Positions 24,601-35,935 of a stretch of 64,000 nt of DNA are shown here, piece by piece. The position numbers and the translations under genes were made by a program. The notes under the pieces are model-generated. The model made no database searches. It was not told where the DNA came from and was given only the letters and a program-made list of their open reading frames with translations. The DNA lies in assembly GCA_947568835.1 (NCBI GenBank), contig OX387603.1, positions 12,238,651-12,302,650 on the forward strand, given 5' to 3'. This DNA comes from Protonemura montana. Lineage: Eukaryota; Arthropoda; Insecta; Plecoptera; Nemouridae. The stretch's first letter is position 1. The number at the start of each line of letters is the position of its first letter.

Positions 24601-24971
24601 TACCAAGACTTTTTTGCTATCCTGCTGCAATTTGCCCAGTAGCAGGTTGGCTTATAAAAATAAATCTCAGTAGAAGTTGGTACCTTCATTGTAAAGCTTT
24701 ACATTTATAAATGAATTGCCACTCACTTGCGCCAACATTGTCAAGTGCACTAACGCCGGTTTTATTGTGTTGCCAGATCCCAGTGCGCATGGTGACCGGC
24801 ACGGGAACAATCCGAGAAGTGGTGCCCGCCGCCGGTGGTGGTGGGGGTGGCAGCTACGGAGGACGGGGGGCAGGCAGAGGTGGGGCGGTGTCGCCAGGAG
24901 CCACTCGGAGGAAGCCCGTTCGGCCCGTCGAGGGCAGGAACCAGGCTACCGAGCCCCCGCCCCCTCACTAA
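17618..24971 (+). CDS. KCMF1: E3 ubiquitin ligase KCMF1 (ZZ-type and C2H2 zinc fingers)
   Basis: Eight exons (17618-17633, 19342-19509, 20264-20403, 21613-21729, 22277-22543, 23322-23503, 23847-24207, 24777-24971) join in phase to 481 aa; the human protein has 381. The tiny first exon encodes MSRHEG, as in animal orthologues. A ZZ zinc finger (CDACLKGNFRGRRYKCLICYD begins near residue 9) is followed by a C2H2 finger (CPYCGKMGYTETTLQEH, about 80-101) and CPVCASLPGGDPN. The conserved RRSNMHF, DPIAELLSQLSGVRRS, QLQQLQMQLQ coiled coil and ERADRSMFVQELVLSTL blocks come next. KCMF1 works with UBR4 in ubiquitin-dependent turnover and stress signalling. The extra length is a Ser-rich and Gly/Arg-rich C-terminus (GGGGGGSYGGRGAGRGG). 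Intron 4 (21730-22276) has AT-AC ends and a U12-type branch site; all others are GT-AG. Confidence 0.94.
21730..22276 (+). other. KCMF1: U12-type AT-AC intron in KCMF1
   Basis: No GT donor restores the reading frame between the exon ending PRDLISFL and the one starting DEPAGSRHGVRR. The intron instead begins ATATCCTTTT, the minor-spliceosome 5' consensus, and ends in AC. CTCCTTAAC (branch A near 22264-22265) lies 11-12 nt before the end, matching the U12 branch consensus at the expected distance. Splicing here gives phase 0 and continuous KCMF1 homology. Confidence 0.88.
23135..23153 (+). repeat. Copy of SINE tail segment
   Basis: This 19-bp string (AAGCTAGACTGGAAAAATG) is identical to 15349-15367, next to the tRNA-like repeat in the QDPR intron. 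No tRNA-like head is recognisable beside this copy, so it may be a truncated or eroded element in a KCMF1 intron. Confidence 0.4.
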
Positions 24972-26722
24972 CGCCACGCCCGATCAAGCTTTCTAGTCCC
25001 CGACGCTTAGACGATTACCTTCTCCGCTATCCCACACATCCTTCGATGTCCAGGTGGACGTGAGTTTTTTATCATTATTATTCTTTCTCCTTGTATGAAA
25101 TTTGCCCGAAGAGAATAAAGTTGGTGAGACTTAGCGGGGGTGAATGGATCGCATTGTGTTAACTAAATAGACGTATGGCGTAGGCTAGTTGAGCAAGTTT
25201 CTTTTGGATTTGGATGTGGGTGCCGTGAGGAGGAGGGGGGTCGTCGTGAGCGTTACGATTCTTACGTTGGCTCTTTGAGGTGGGGAGCAGGATCTTATGA
25301 ACTATTATATAATCAAACGTGTAAACTTTGTAAATACCGGGGGAATATTATTATGCATTACCACTAAGTGTGCAAGGTGATGATGTACTATTTAAAAAGA
25401 AAACATTAATCCTTAAATGACTGTAAACAAATTACCTATGAGAATACCTACTCGCAGACTAGTACCTGTCATTTCAATTCAGTAGAAGCATACACTTTTG
25501 ATTGTTATTATTTGTGTTTTGTTAATAAACTCTGCAATTCTTTCTGGTAAAATGCAACCTTTGGTCTGGCCAACTTTTGTTGCCTCGTGTAAAGCTTGTT
25601 ATACGTGTGCTGCGTGAACGTTGCTGATGCCTGCTCGTGTGATCAGATTGTGAGCGTGAGGCCATCTCTGATTTTAACTGGTTTCTTGTTCACAACCAAA
25701 ATTGTTTCCTTGTTGGTGGAAATGATGCAGGGTGCTCCGTAACCAAAATATGTATTTTTAATAGTAAGTGCTAGGATTTCTTTTCTCGTAAAAAGTGAAT
25801 TTACTAGCAATAATAACATTTCTTCTTGTTGCATTGCATAAGTTTCCGTCTATACTGTTTTAGTGTCAGTTTGTGTGTTGCACTGGGCATTGAAAAAAGA
25901 TGTTACAGAACTTTGAAATATGAGTAAAGCTTTGTTTCTATTTTATAAGTGATGTAATAGGCTTATAGCCACTACCCATTACAAAAATTTGCGTTATTTG
26001 GAGAAGTTTGTTTCCTAAACTTAATATACTTTAAGTCTGTAATCTTCAAATATGTTGTTATTAAATTGAATCCAGGAAAATTTGTAGCACAGAAACATCA
26101 CTTCACTGTGTAGTGTGTACAATTCTTTATGTTTTCATGCCCTGTAAGCAATGAAACTACTAGTTACTTTCTAAAAGATATTAGAGTAAATACCTAAGCA
26201 GGCATAGCGTTTGGTGAGCGGCAGCAAAAGTTAGTTTGGACGTGGAAATAAACTTGTTGAAAAAAAAGTACCCTAGATGATTTGTCTTCAATGCAAGTAG
26301 TTAGGATTTAAAAAAGAGTTCTATCTAGTTACACGTAAAATTGATCAAGATCCCATTTCTTTCAGTGGGGAGGTAGTTCTGCATTAGCTCCATATTTGGG
26401 TATTACGCACAGTGCGCATGCATTTCGTAACATACAGAGTAAGAAAGACTACTAAAAGTGATAAGTTTTGTCGAAATTTTCATATTTGATATTAATATGG
26501 CTCGCTCATCTAAAAACTTGTCTGTAAAGTAGGTTGATGTTCACACTTAACCGGTCAATGGTATGGATATGATCGTATTTTCGCGCCTATTTAGTAGAGG
26601 GCAATAACCCTTTGGGCCAGGGTTCGACTCCCGTCGTCGATATGATTCCCCGGAATTTCTAACCTTACTCTTTGTAAATTTTTTGACAGAAGCCGTTCGG
26701 CAGTTTAAAGTTGGTTTAAAAG
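24972..26722. other. KCMF1 3' UTR and KCMF1-PIGO spacer
   Basis: No gene. Candidate AATAAA poly(A) signals for KCMF1 lie at 25114-25119 and 25524-25529. A tRNA-like B box (GGTTCGACTCC, 26621-26631) sits about 90 bp before PIGO. The rest is AT-rich. PIGO's promoter and 5' UTR should lie in the last few hundred bases; no TATA box is assigned. Confidence 0.6.
26586..26650 (+). repeat. tRNA-like fragment (A and B boxes)
   Basis: A TTTAGTAGAGGGC A-box-like motif and a consensus B box (GGTTCGACTCC at 26621) are spaced as in a tRNA, and the T stem has three GGG-CCC pairs. The acceptor stem does not close. Most likely a decayed tRNA-derived repeat just upstream of PIGO. Confidence 0.4.
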
Positions 26723-29700
26723 ATGGAACTTCATTGGAAGTACTTTTTATTTCTAGTGTGGATTTCCTATTTATTAGTTTCGGGTGTGTTATTGTTTTCC
26801 CGGGGATTTCTCCTCAATCGCAAGAGTCAACCTGACAAAACATTCTGCAAATTATCGAAGTGTAGGGACGGGGACGGACACTCCGAGTATGTTAATACCA
26901 AACAAGCCTTCAACCAAACGGAAAGTGACTCAAGACATTGTGATCGAGTAGATTCTGACTTGTGGAAAAGCATTGGCCATAATGACAATGTGGTATTGCC
27001 GTGTCTTTCGAGTGAAACCAAAGTGTTGTTAATTGTAATCGATGCTCTGAAATATGACTTTGCTGACTTTGTTGTGCATTTGAAAGATTCCGAACTTCAT
27101 CCATATCAAAACAAGCTGACAGTAATTCATGAATTGTTGGAAGAACAGCCAAGTCACTCTAAACTTTATAAGTTTATTGCAGACCCCCCAACAACTACTA
27201 TGCAAAGATTGAAAGGACTGACGACAGGAAGTCTGCCAACTTTTATAGACTTGGGCTCAAATTTTGCTACTCCTGAAATAAATGAAGACAATTTTCTTGA
27301 TCAACTACGATATCAGAATAAAAGTATTGTTTTCATGGGAGACGATACATGGGCAGGCTTGTATCCCAATCGCTTTTTGCGCGAGTATTCATTTCCTTCT
27401 TTCAACGTCTGGGATTTGGATTCAGTAGACTTCGGAATCATGAAGAATCTCTTCACAGAAATTGGCAAAGGAGACTGGAGTTTGCTTATAGCACATTTCC
27501 TTGGTGTTGATCACTGCGGCCACAGGTATGGACCATTTCATAGTGAGATGAGCCGTAAGCTGATGGAAATGAACAGCATGATCACAAAAGTGATTGAAGC
27601 AATGGACGATGACACTGTCCTGATTGTGGTTGGAGATCATGGGATGACGGCTTCAGGTGGGTCATACAATGGTAATGCTAAAATATAATTTAGACTAGCT
27701 TGGTGGCTTCTTAGCTCTCACAGTGTGCTCAAAAAATGAGCTTGGGATGATTTGATTGAGTTGGTTCACTTTATAAACACCATAAATATATAAAAGATCA
27801 TACAAAAAATTAAGTTTTATAAATATATATATATAGACTTTTTTTAAGGAAACAAATTTTTTTGTGTACTTTTAATTAAAATCAGCACTTTATTTGTGAA
27901 TCTTAAAATAAATAATAATGTCGCCAACCAGCGTTGCGTTAGAACCGTTGTAACTTGTAAGAGAAAAGAATTTCTCTTTTCTAAGGTTGTACCATCGTCA
28001 CTGAACGGAAAACATTTAAACATTTACTAGAATTATGGATGTTTTGATACGTCCGATCCAACAGAATTTAGGGTCCTCGAGGCTTGGCCAGACACGGTTT
28101 TTAGATCACACTAATGGCTACTGATCGAGTGACTTTCCGAACAGAAATGTAGCGGTGGACAGGGGATCGGTCACTTTTAAAACTCGCAGACTCTTGTGCT
28201 GTTTTATACCTAGCTTGTTCTGCTTTTATCTGTGTTTATACCTCTCTTCACTTAGCTTATCGTCATAATTTCAACAGTACTTTTATTGGAAACCAACAAA
28301 AATGATTCCCTTTTTTGTAAGATATTTCTTTCAAGAGATTTTGGCAGCTAATTGATTTTACCCAGATATTGTCTTGCTTGCCTTATTCATAGAAAAAGAT
28401 GGCACCTTGCCCAGCCTTAGTACTTTATTACAGCTTAAAACATTTATAAAAATGTTTATAAAAATAAAACTTTATCTTGAATGTGGTGTTCCATGGAACA
28501 ATCCATTATTTCTGCTTGCCATATTGCAGGCGATCACGGTGGTGACAGCGACAGCGAGATAACAGCGGCTATGTTTGTTCACTCTCATCGACCACTAACA
28601 TCGAGCGTTCCAAACGAGGAACCAATTGTGAGCCAAGTCGATTTGGTTCCCACCGTCGCTGCCCTGCTCGGTCTTCCCATGCCGTTCTCCAACCTGGGGG
28701 CTGTCGTTCTGGATGCCCTCCCACTCACCCCCTGGCCAAACCTGCTCGAAATTGTGTGGCTCAACGTCCGACAAGTCACTCACTATGTTCGACAATACGC
28801 AGAACACTCACGCCTCTTTTCTCACGAACAAATAGTCACTGTAACCGAACGGTACGATACGCTTTGGGCAAAAGTTGCTCAAGTGAAGGACACAAAAGGA
28901 TTCGTTGAATTTGCAGCACAAGCAAAGTTGCATGTGACCGAGCTCAAAGCAATGTGCGCGCAAGTTTGGGTGCAATTCGATGCTGACGCGATGTTTCAAG
29001 GACTTTTGGTGACATTCATTACGTTGTTCGTCGTGTTTGTTCTAATTGCGGGTATCCCTGGTGATGTGCTTCGAGATCGTCTGGGAAGCATTCTTGCTGC
29101 AGGATACGGCGGAGTGTTTTTGTCAGGAATTGCGAGTGTACTCACAGCGTCTGCTGGTCTTGTTGACAGTCTCGAACTGACTTTTTACTTTACGAGTGGC
29201 ATGATCTCTATCGTAGTTTTGTCGTCTGTAGTAATAAAGCATTGGCTGAGCATCGCTGAAAAACTTCATGAGCAACAGCAGGTATCCGATTGGACGGGAT
29301 TTGCAGCAAGATTTATCTTAATGTTCAGTCTCGCCGGATCATTCTCTAACAGTTACGTTATCGAAGAAGCAGCCGTATCATCATTTTTCCTTCTCTCGAT
29401 GGTTTGGCTTCTTGTTTTAAGCTTTAAGTCGGTCAAGGAAAGCTTTGCGACGAGGACAAAAGAAGTAGAAAGCCAGACAGCATCCTGGTTCAAGCTAAAG
29501 TCGAACGAAACAAGATGGACACTTGTCGGATTGGCGATTGTATTTAGCATTCTTATTCGAATGTCTCGGTATTACTGGAAGTGTCGGGAAGAGCAACCAG
29601 AATGCACGACTCGGGCTTCAACCAAATCTCCCAGTGGTCGATATCGGCAGGTATGCATTCAGTTTTCACAGCATTAATCATATGATTCCAAAACATCTGT

Positions 29701-32700
29701 AAATTAGCTCTGTAACCCACAATACCAAGAGCTTTGCCTGATTCCAGTCAATCCATAACTAGAACTGATCTCTTAAATGTAAATTGATTTGGGAAAAGTT
29801 AAGGTGGGGTAAATACCAAATATTTGGAAAGAACACATTATGGCAAGCTAGTCTTATACTTAATGTTTGTGGAAGGAAAATCGGCATACAAGTCTTATTT
29901 TAGAACTTATAACTTATAAACAGGTACAAAAAAATCACTTAAACCACCTTACTCATTGTGTGGAAACCTTAAAAAACTTGCTTTGTTTTCGTAGGCCGAG
30001 TGTCTGCTGACGCTGGTATGTGTGGCGCTTTTGGTGACTGCGGTGAGAATCTGGTTGAGAACGCGGGGTAACTTAGTCGGCTGGTCTGCCACGCAGCTTC
30101 TTGCGCGGTACGCGCCATCAGTGCTTGTCGTCTGTACAGGCGGTTACTGGATTGCTCAGTGTCTCACCAAGGTGAGTAGCAATTTGGACATTGGCATACT
30201 TACAGTTTTTGTTGCTAGGAAATTACGTAGTTTGTGATCACATTATATTAATAGGCTATTTTACATGATAACACTTTCAAATAGAATAGAATAGAATAGA
30301 ATAGAATAGAATAGAATAGGAGTTTATTTACAACTTTGGAAAACATTAAATGGAATGAACACATTTTTCTTCCTGTTGGTTGCAATAAATTGTAGATTTA
30401 AAAACTAGATTAACTAGAAAACTAGATTAAGTAGTTTTGTAATACTCGTGGTAGGTAACTAAAAGTCTTTTGCAGATTTGATTTTACTCATTTTCTTTCT
30501 GGGGATATTGTTCCAATCTCTTATTGTTCTGCCAATCAATGAGAAACGACCCAGGTCCGTCTTGTACCTGGGCAGAAACAGTTTTCTGTCGTGGTCTCCT
30601 CTCCCAGCGAATGTTCTTGTCTTGACACGCTCTGCGAGTTCTTTCCATGCCGGTTCTCCAGAGAGGGCTTTGAAGAGGTACCGTAGTCGGACTGAGCGTC
30701 TTCTGTCAACCAGTGATGGCCATTGGAGCATCGCCAAGATTTTTGTTACACTAGTCCAAGGTTTCTTCTTTGCCTTGGAACAGCGTTTCATCTTGTTGGT
30801 CACAAATCTCGCTGCTCTTCTCTGAACCATTTCTACTAAATGTGTTTGTGCATCTGAGTGAGGGTCCCACACTCCTGAGCAATACTCTATCGTAGGTCGG
30901 ATGAGACATTTGTAAGCGTGCTCCTTGGTTTTCAGGGCGCTACCTTTTAAGTTTCGCTCGATGAAGTTTGTGTTCCGCTTTGCTCTTGATACCATTTTGG
31001 TGATATGGTTATTCCAACTGAGATCCTGGGTGAGAGTGACACCTAAGTATTTGACAGAGTCACTTTTTGGTATGTGCGCTCCATCCAGTACATACGATGT
31101 GTCGATACTCTTTTTTTTTCTTGTAAAACTTATAATGTTTGTTTTTGCGTTGTTCAGTTTCATGCCATTTTCTTGTACCCATTTGTTGATTTGGGTTAGG
31201 TCAATTTGAAGTTTTTCTGAGTCTGCCTTACATTTAATTGCTGAGTAAAGGATGCAGTCGTCTGCAAAGAGGCGGACTCGTGAAGCAGTATTTTGAGCTA
31301 TGCTGTTTATGAATCCTATGAACAGTGTTGGTCCCAATACCGTTCCCTGTACTACGCCTGATGTGACATGGGCGGGTGTGGACTTCGAATTTCCTACTTC
31401 TACTACCTGTGTTCGCCCAGTGAGAAAAGCTTGTATCCAATTTACCACCCGCGAGTCCAATCCCATGGCTGCAAACTTTTCAATGAGTAGCTTGTGGGGA
31501 ACCACATCGAAAGCCTTTGAGAAATCCAGCAGAATAGCGTCCACTTGCCCCCCTTTGTCCAGCTCCTCTGCTAATTCTTGTGTAAAGCAGGCTAGTGAGG
31601 ATTCACATGAGTACCCCTTCCGAAAACCATTTTGGTTTTCGAACAACCAGTTTTCCTTAGACCAGGTAGTGTGGATGTAGTTTGTTATCAATCTTTCAAA
31701 TATCTTGCATGAAATTGCTGTATTGCTGATTGGTCTGTAAGTTGTCGGATTGTTTTTTGGTCCATTTTTGTAAATAGGATGGATTGTAGCAGAGCTCCAG
31801 TCGCTTGGTAATTGACAGTTGTTTATGGACATGGAGAAAATAAGATGTAGGTATGGGATGATTTCATTTCTACAGGTTTTCAGCATTTGCGATGTTACTC
31901 CATCTGGTCCTGTGCCGGTGTTGAACCTGATCTTCTTCAGGGCAAGATATATTGACTTGCTACTGAATGTGAAGCTAGGGGTGGATTCCAGTGTAGGTGT
32001 CCTGGTGTTTTTTTGCGTGTTGGTACTAAGCACCCACGTTGTGTCTGTGCTGAAGACCTTTTTGTACGTTTCACTCAGCATGTTTGCTTTATCACCGTCT
32101 GTTGTTGCTTCCGTGTTATGCATTAGTAGGGCAGGAATTTGATTTGATCCTCCTTTTTTGGCATTTATGTGCTTGTAGAACCTACTCCAATTTCCAGGGC
32201 GTTTAACATCTAGTAGGGTGTGCAGATGTGAATTTAGGGCAGTGATCTTGGCTAGATTTAATTTGCTTTTAAGGTTCTGGAAGACATTCTTCTTAATTTT
32301 CCGATTTTTGTACGCTTTTCGGCATTTCTTAATTAGTTGAGTTACTTCTCTGTTATAGTAGTTAGGATTTGGATTCTTTTTTCTGAGTTTCTTTGGGACA
32401 AAGTTTTGTTTAGCATAATCTAGGATCTTTTTAAACTCGGTCCAGTATGTGTTTACATCTCCAGACTGGGTGCTCCATTTTGCTGCTTGCTTTTTAGGTG
32501 GTCCATGATGCTTTGCACGTCCGCTTTCCTATACATCCATAGTACCTTACGTGGTAAGCTTTTGTCAGATTCACTGTTTACTTTGATTTCGAGGGCGATA
32601 AGCTTATGGTCACTTATCCCGTTCTCTATAGAGCTTTCTGTCCATATGTCCGGTGGAGTAACCAGAAACACATCAAGTATGTTATTACCATCATGTGTTG

Positions 32701-35700
32701 GTTCGGTGATTACCTGTAACATGTCGTGCTCATCAAGTATTGTGTTTACTGCCATTTGTGCGAGGCAGGTGGAGTACTGTGTCTTCCACGACACATGAGG
32801 TAGATTTAGGTCTCCTCCGATGACAATTGGGTGGAGTTTGTCTCCACCCATTGTTAAGCAATTTAACTGGTTATTTAGAGCGGATAGGAAAGAGACTGCA
32901 TTACAGCTGTGGGGGCGGTACGCTCCAAAATACTTATTTTGTGAACACATTTTTGTTCAACAAAATTCGTTAAAGTTGCAACAATATTGAAACAAAGCAA
33001 TTTTGTCTTATAAGTGTAATAAATAAACAATGCCCCAAGTTTAGTGGACCGTTGCTTTTTTACTTTTTAGTAATCACAAAATGACCAAAAAAAATATACA
33101 TAGCAAAATTTACAAAGAAATTTGATACCTCTTGATCTAGAGCTACATTCAAAGCTCTAAACTCTTCCTGTGTCCAGGTGGCCAAGACCAAGCTGTTCCT
33201 GCCATGGCAGCTGCAGTATCTCCCTTGGGTGGTTTATGCAGTTGTCGCCATTACGCTTGTCTGTCTGCTGATCGACCCTCTATGCGTATACATCATGCCT
33301 CCACACGGAAACCTCTCTGCAATGCATCTGCAGGTAACTATTCAACAATCAGAATAGCTATAAAATAGGCTCAACATTTTCTGGCAAGTATGCTCCTTAG
33401 ACTGTATACCATGCCATGTGCTCAGTACCTGCGTATATCTCATTCGCTGTTCGAAATCCACAAAACTAAACATTTCCCGTGCCGACTATTCTATGACTCC
33501 ACTGTTTGTTTATTTTATTGTGCAGCTGTACCAATGAATAGCACCAACACATGCTAAAATTCAGTATCTCAATGTTTTGCTGTTTTAGGGCAACAAAATC
33601 CCTGCTCTCTTCCGCGAAGCAAAAAGAGTGCTTGGGTCATCGGGGCACGAAGGTCACATGCCGATGGTGTACGGTCTTGCCACCGTCTACAGCTCGGCAT
33701 TCATCGTGCTCTGCCTGTTCACGTTGTTGCTGTTTGCGCTTGTGCTCGGTGACGTGCTTGCACCAGCAGCCGTTATCATGTTCACAGCAGGAGGTGTTCT
33801 GATTGCCGTGCTCGCAATTGTGAGGCTAGATAGCGTTCTACTTGCTGGTGAGGACAAGATAAGTGTAATTCAGGAAACATTATCAAGACTGGGTTTTGAA
33901 TGCGTTTTTTAAATTGATTGTATGGAATTGAGTGTCAAAGTTGTGGTTAAGTTTTAAAAAATGTTAGCTTTATCACTCAAGTTTGGTTTGCTACATAAAT
34001 CAGATAAACACTCTACCAAAATATTGGTTGAACTGGTCAAAATTACTACCATCAGATTCATAATTACATAATTGGGTGCCCGCTGCACCATGGGGACATT
34101 ACATTACAATCGTTATTCTGTTCGAACGTAGGCCAACTCTTCCATGTGCCGTGGTTTTCCGTAATCTGCTGGGCATTCTTCTCGTCGTATTTCTTCTACG
34201 GAACCGGGCACCAGCCAGCCTTCCCTGGTGAGTAGCTGATATTCTCTTTTGTACTTAGGTGCATCGCTTTCATTGTAAAACTTATTTTTATTTGTACTTG
34301 TTCAAAAGTAAAGTACTAATATGTAAAGATTTTTGCTCCTTTGCTCAATCCAGCTCTTTCAGTGTTTGTTTATAATTTAATGTAAAAGAGTGCCTAGAGT
34401 TTGAGTTTGTGCCTAGAGTCAGATTAGTTCCAACAGATCATTTTGGAGTAGAGTAGAGTAGTTAACGTTTACCTGGTGGTGTAAGTTGGTGCTAGCATTT
34501 TTTGTAAACGTATTATTTTTTAAAATTATTTACAGCTTACGAAACTAAAGTGAAACTAACATTTACAACTAAATATACATTGGGAGGCATTTACAGTGGT
34601 TAAAAAAATATTCAAGATGATCTACTGTACTCTGAACTAATTTATTCTGATCTGCCCTGGTCCAACAAAATTCTGACACTTCCAAACAATTCCGTTATTC
34701 TGTCGTTATTCTGAGTGGTTCAGTAAAATTGTTTAAATTTATCCTAACAGTCAGCATAATGTCACAAATCTGATATGCTAATTATAAATTTACAGCGATC
34801 CACTGGGAGGCAGCATTTGTTGGTTCAGGCGGTCAGATCAACAGTCACGTGATGCCAGCCGTGTTGGTGACGATCAACACCTTCGGCGCGCAGGTGGTGG
34901 CGGCGCTGGCTTTGCCGCTGCTGCTGATTGCACCGCTGACCATTGCCAGTGTATGGCCTGCGCTGGCCAACGACGACACTCGTCGCGGAGAGATGGCGTT
35001 GTTTGAACGACGGTCGCTACTTGACTCGGGGCTCTTTTTACTGTGCGCTAAGTTTGTCCTGGTGCTGGGATTGAAGGTGAGTTTGCTTGAGTTTGAGGCT
35101 TGAAAGCTGTACTAGGAAAGAAAGGTACCTACTGATGTACTTTGTTAGACTTCAGAAGAAATACAACCTACCAAAGTTGCAAACAGTTAAAATTCTAAAA
35201 GTTGTAATTTTTCAATTTTGGTAGTTTTGTTTCTTTGTTCCTCTTTTCCATTAGATGGTGTGGCCCTTTCCCACTCTTACCATTACTTTTAAGAGGTAAG
35301 AGTGACTAATGGCTGGTAAATGAATTGGAGCAGAGGTAAGAAGGAAATGCAACTTTTCAAAGTAGAACTTCGTGACTTGCAAAATATGAAACAAGAAGCC
35401 ATGACGTTTTAATTCCATATTTTTCTTCTTTTGCAATTGGGCTATTTCTACCTCATTATGTTGCATTCCTTCTTTCCTTCTTTTGCAGTAACCAATAATT
35501 CCTAAAGTACATTTTCTAAATGTTAAAAACATTTCAATTGCATTTTGAAGAAAAGCATATTGTCAAAGACTGCTGAAGCTTACTCTATAAAACCACTTTC
35601 ATGTTGTTCCATTTTGCATTCTGCATTGATGGGCATTCTTTACAATGCATAAAGTTAAACTTGCTGTTCAAGGCTCAAGACAGGACTGAAGACGAAGAGA

Positions 35701-35935
35701 AGACTCGAGTCAAGTTTAAGAAAACTCTTTTGTGTTGCAGATGTTTGCTTGCATGCTGGCCGCAACGGTGCACTGCCGCCACCTGATGGTTTGGAAGATC
35801 TTTGCCCCGCACCTCATGTTCGAAGGGTTGGCATTACTAGTAACATTACCAGCCGTTCTGTTGGCGTTTCTGCTCACCGCACGCATTTCAGCCAAAGTGG
35901 AGAACCTGCTAACACACCTAGGGAACGCAGACTGA
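26723..35935 (+). CDS. PIGO: GPI ethanolamine phosphate transferase 3
   Basis: Eight exons (26723-27656, 28530-29650, 29995-30171, 33178-33333, 33589-33847, 34132-34227, 34796-35076, 35741-35935) join in phase to 1072 aa; human PIG-O has 1089. In the ER, PIG-O adds ethanolamine phosphate to the third mannose of the GPI precursor, the group later joined to protein. An N-terminal membrane anchor (residues 8-27) precedes a luminal alkaline-phosphatase-like domain with LIVIDALKYDF (103-113), the nucleophile region DPPTTTMQRLKGLTTGSLPT (154-173), MGDDTW, HFLGVDHCGHRYGP (258-271), GDHGMT and GDHGGDSDSE. Multiple transmembrane helices follow. Late family blocks are GTGHQPAFPAIHWEAAFVG and CRHLMVWKIFAPHLMFE. 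The start codon directly precedes the anchor. Intron 3 carries an antisense LINE. It lies downstream of KCMF1 on the same strand. Confidence 0.94.
30280..30319 (+). repeat. (AATAG)8 microsatellite, LINE 3' tail
   Basis: Eight tandem AATAG units directly abut the 3' end of the antisense LINE. On the LINE's own strand they read as a (CTATT)n tail just after an AATAAA-like sequence. CR1/L2-type LINEs end in short tandem repeats rather than poly(A). Confidence 0.75.
30459..32490 (-). pseudogene. LINE reverse transcriptase ORF
   Basis: The frame is open from about 32490 down to the stop at 30459. It covers a connector (NYYNREVTQLIKKCRKAY, then a WSRFYKH motif) and a complete non-LTR reverse transcriptase: YRPISNTAISCKIFE, QNGFRKGYSCE, LLDFSKAFDVVPH, SGVVQGTVLGPTLF, the catalytic FADD box, MKLNNAKTNI, and the thumb and C-terminal region ending SAKDF. 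An internal ATG at 32123 opens a 554-aa stretch. No stop codon interrupts the RT, so the copy is fairly young, but it is separated from the endonuclease by a frameshift and lacks its 5' end. Confidence 0.85.
32453..32950 (-). pseudogene. LINE AP-endonuclease fragment
   Basis: This is the C-terminal two-thirds of an APE-type endonuclease, with YRPHS, IGGDLNLPHVSW, a DVFLVTP stretch and NGISDHKLI (SDH catalytic motif). The N-terminal metal-binding Asn and Glu motifs are absent because of 5' truncation. The frame shifts relative to the RT near a five-A run (minus strand, 32491-32495), which one lost base would explain. Confidence 0.8.
35272..35304. repeat. 10-bp hairpin in PIGO intron 7
   Basis: CACTCTTACC (35272-35281) and GGTAAGAGTG (35295-35304) are exact inverted copies, with an outer CCATTAG/CTAATGG pair extending the fold. 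It lies in an intron and nothing indicates a function. Confidence 0.5.

Larger units (their letters stand above)
30280..32945 (-). mobile_element. 5'-truncated non-LTR retrotransposon (CR1/Jockey type) in PIGO intron 3
   Basis: Inserted antisense to PIGO. From its 5' side it encodes the C-terminal part of an APE-type endonuclease (GGDLNLP, and SDH as the catalytic His motif), then a full reverse transcriptase, then a short 3' UTR and an (AATAG)n tail. The N-terminal endonuclease and any ORF1 are missing, as in typical 5'-truncated copies. The 5' boundary, near 32930-32950, is approximate. No target-site duplication is obvious. The clade (CR1, L2, Daphne or Jockey) cannot be fixed by eye. Confidence 0.88.

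Noticed and set aside
30459-32950. Host gene encoding a reverse transcriptase
   Set aside because: 5' truncation, the tandem-repeat tail, the endonuclease fragment and the antisense intronic position identify a LINE copy.
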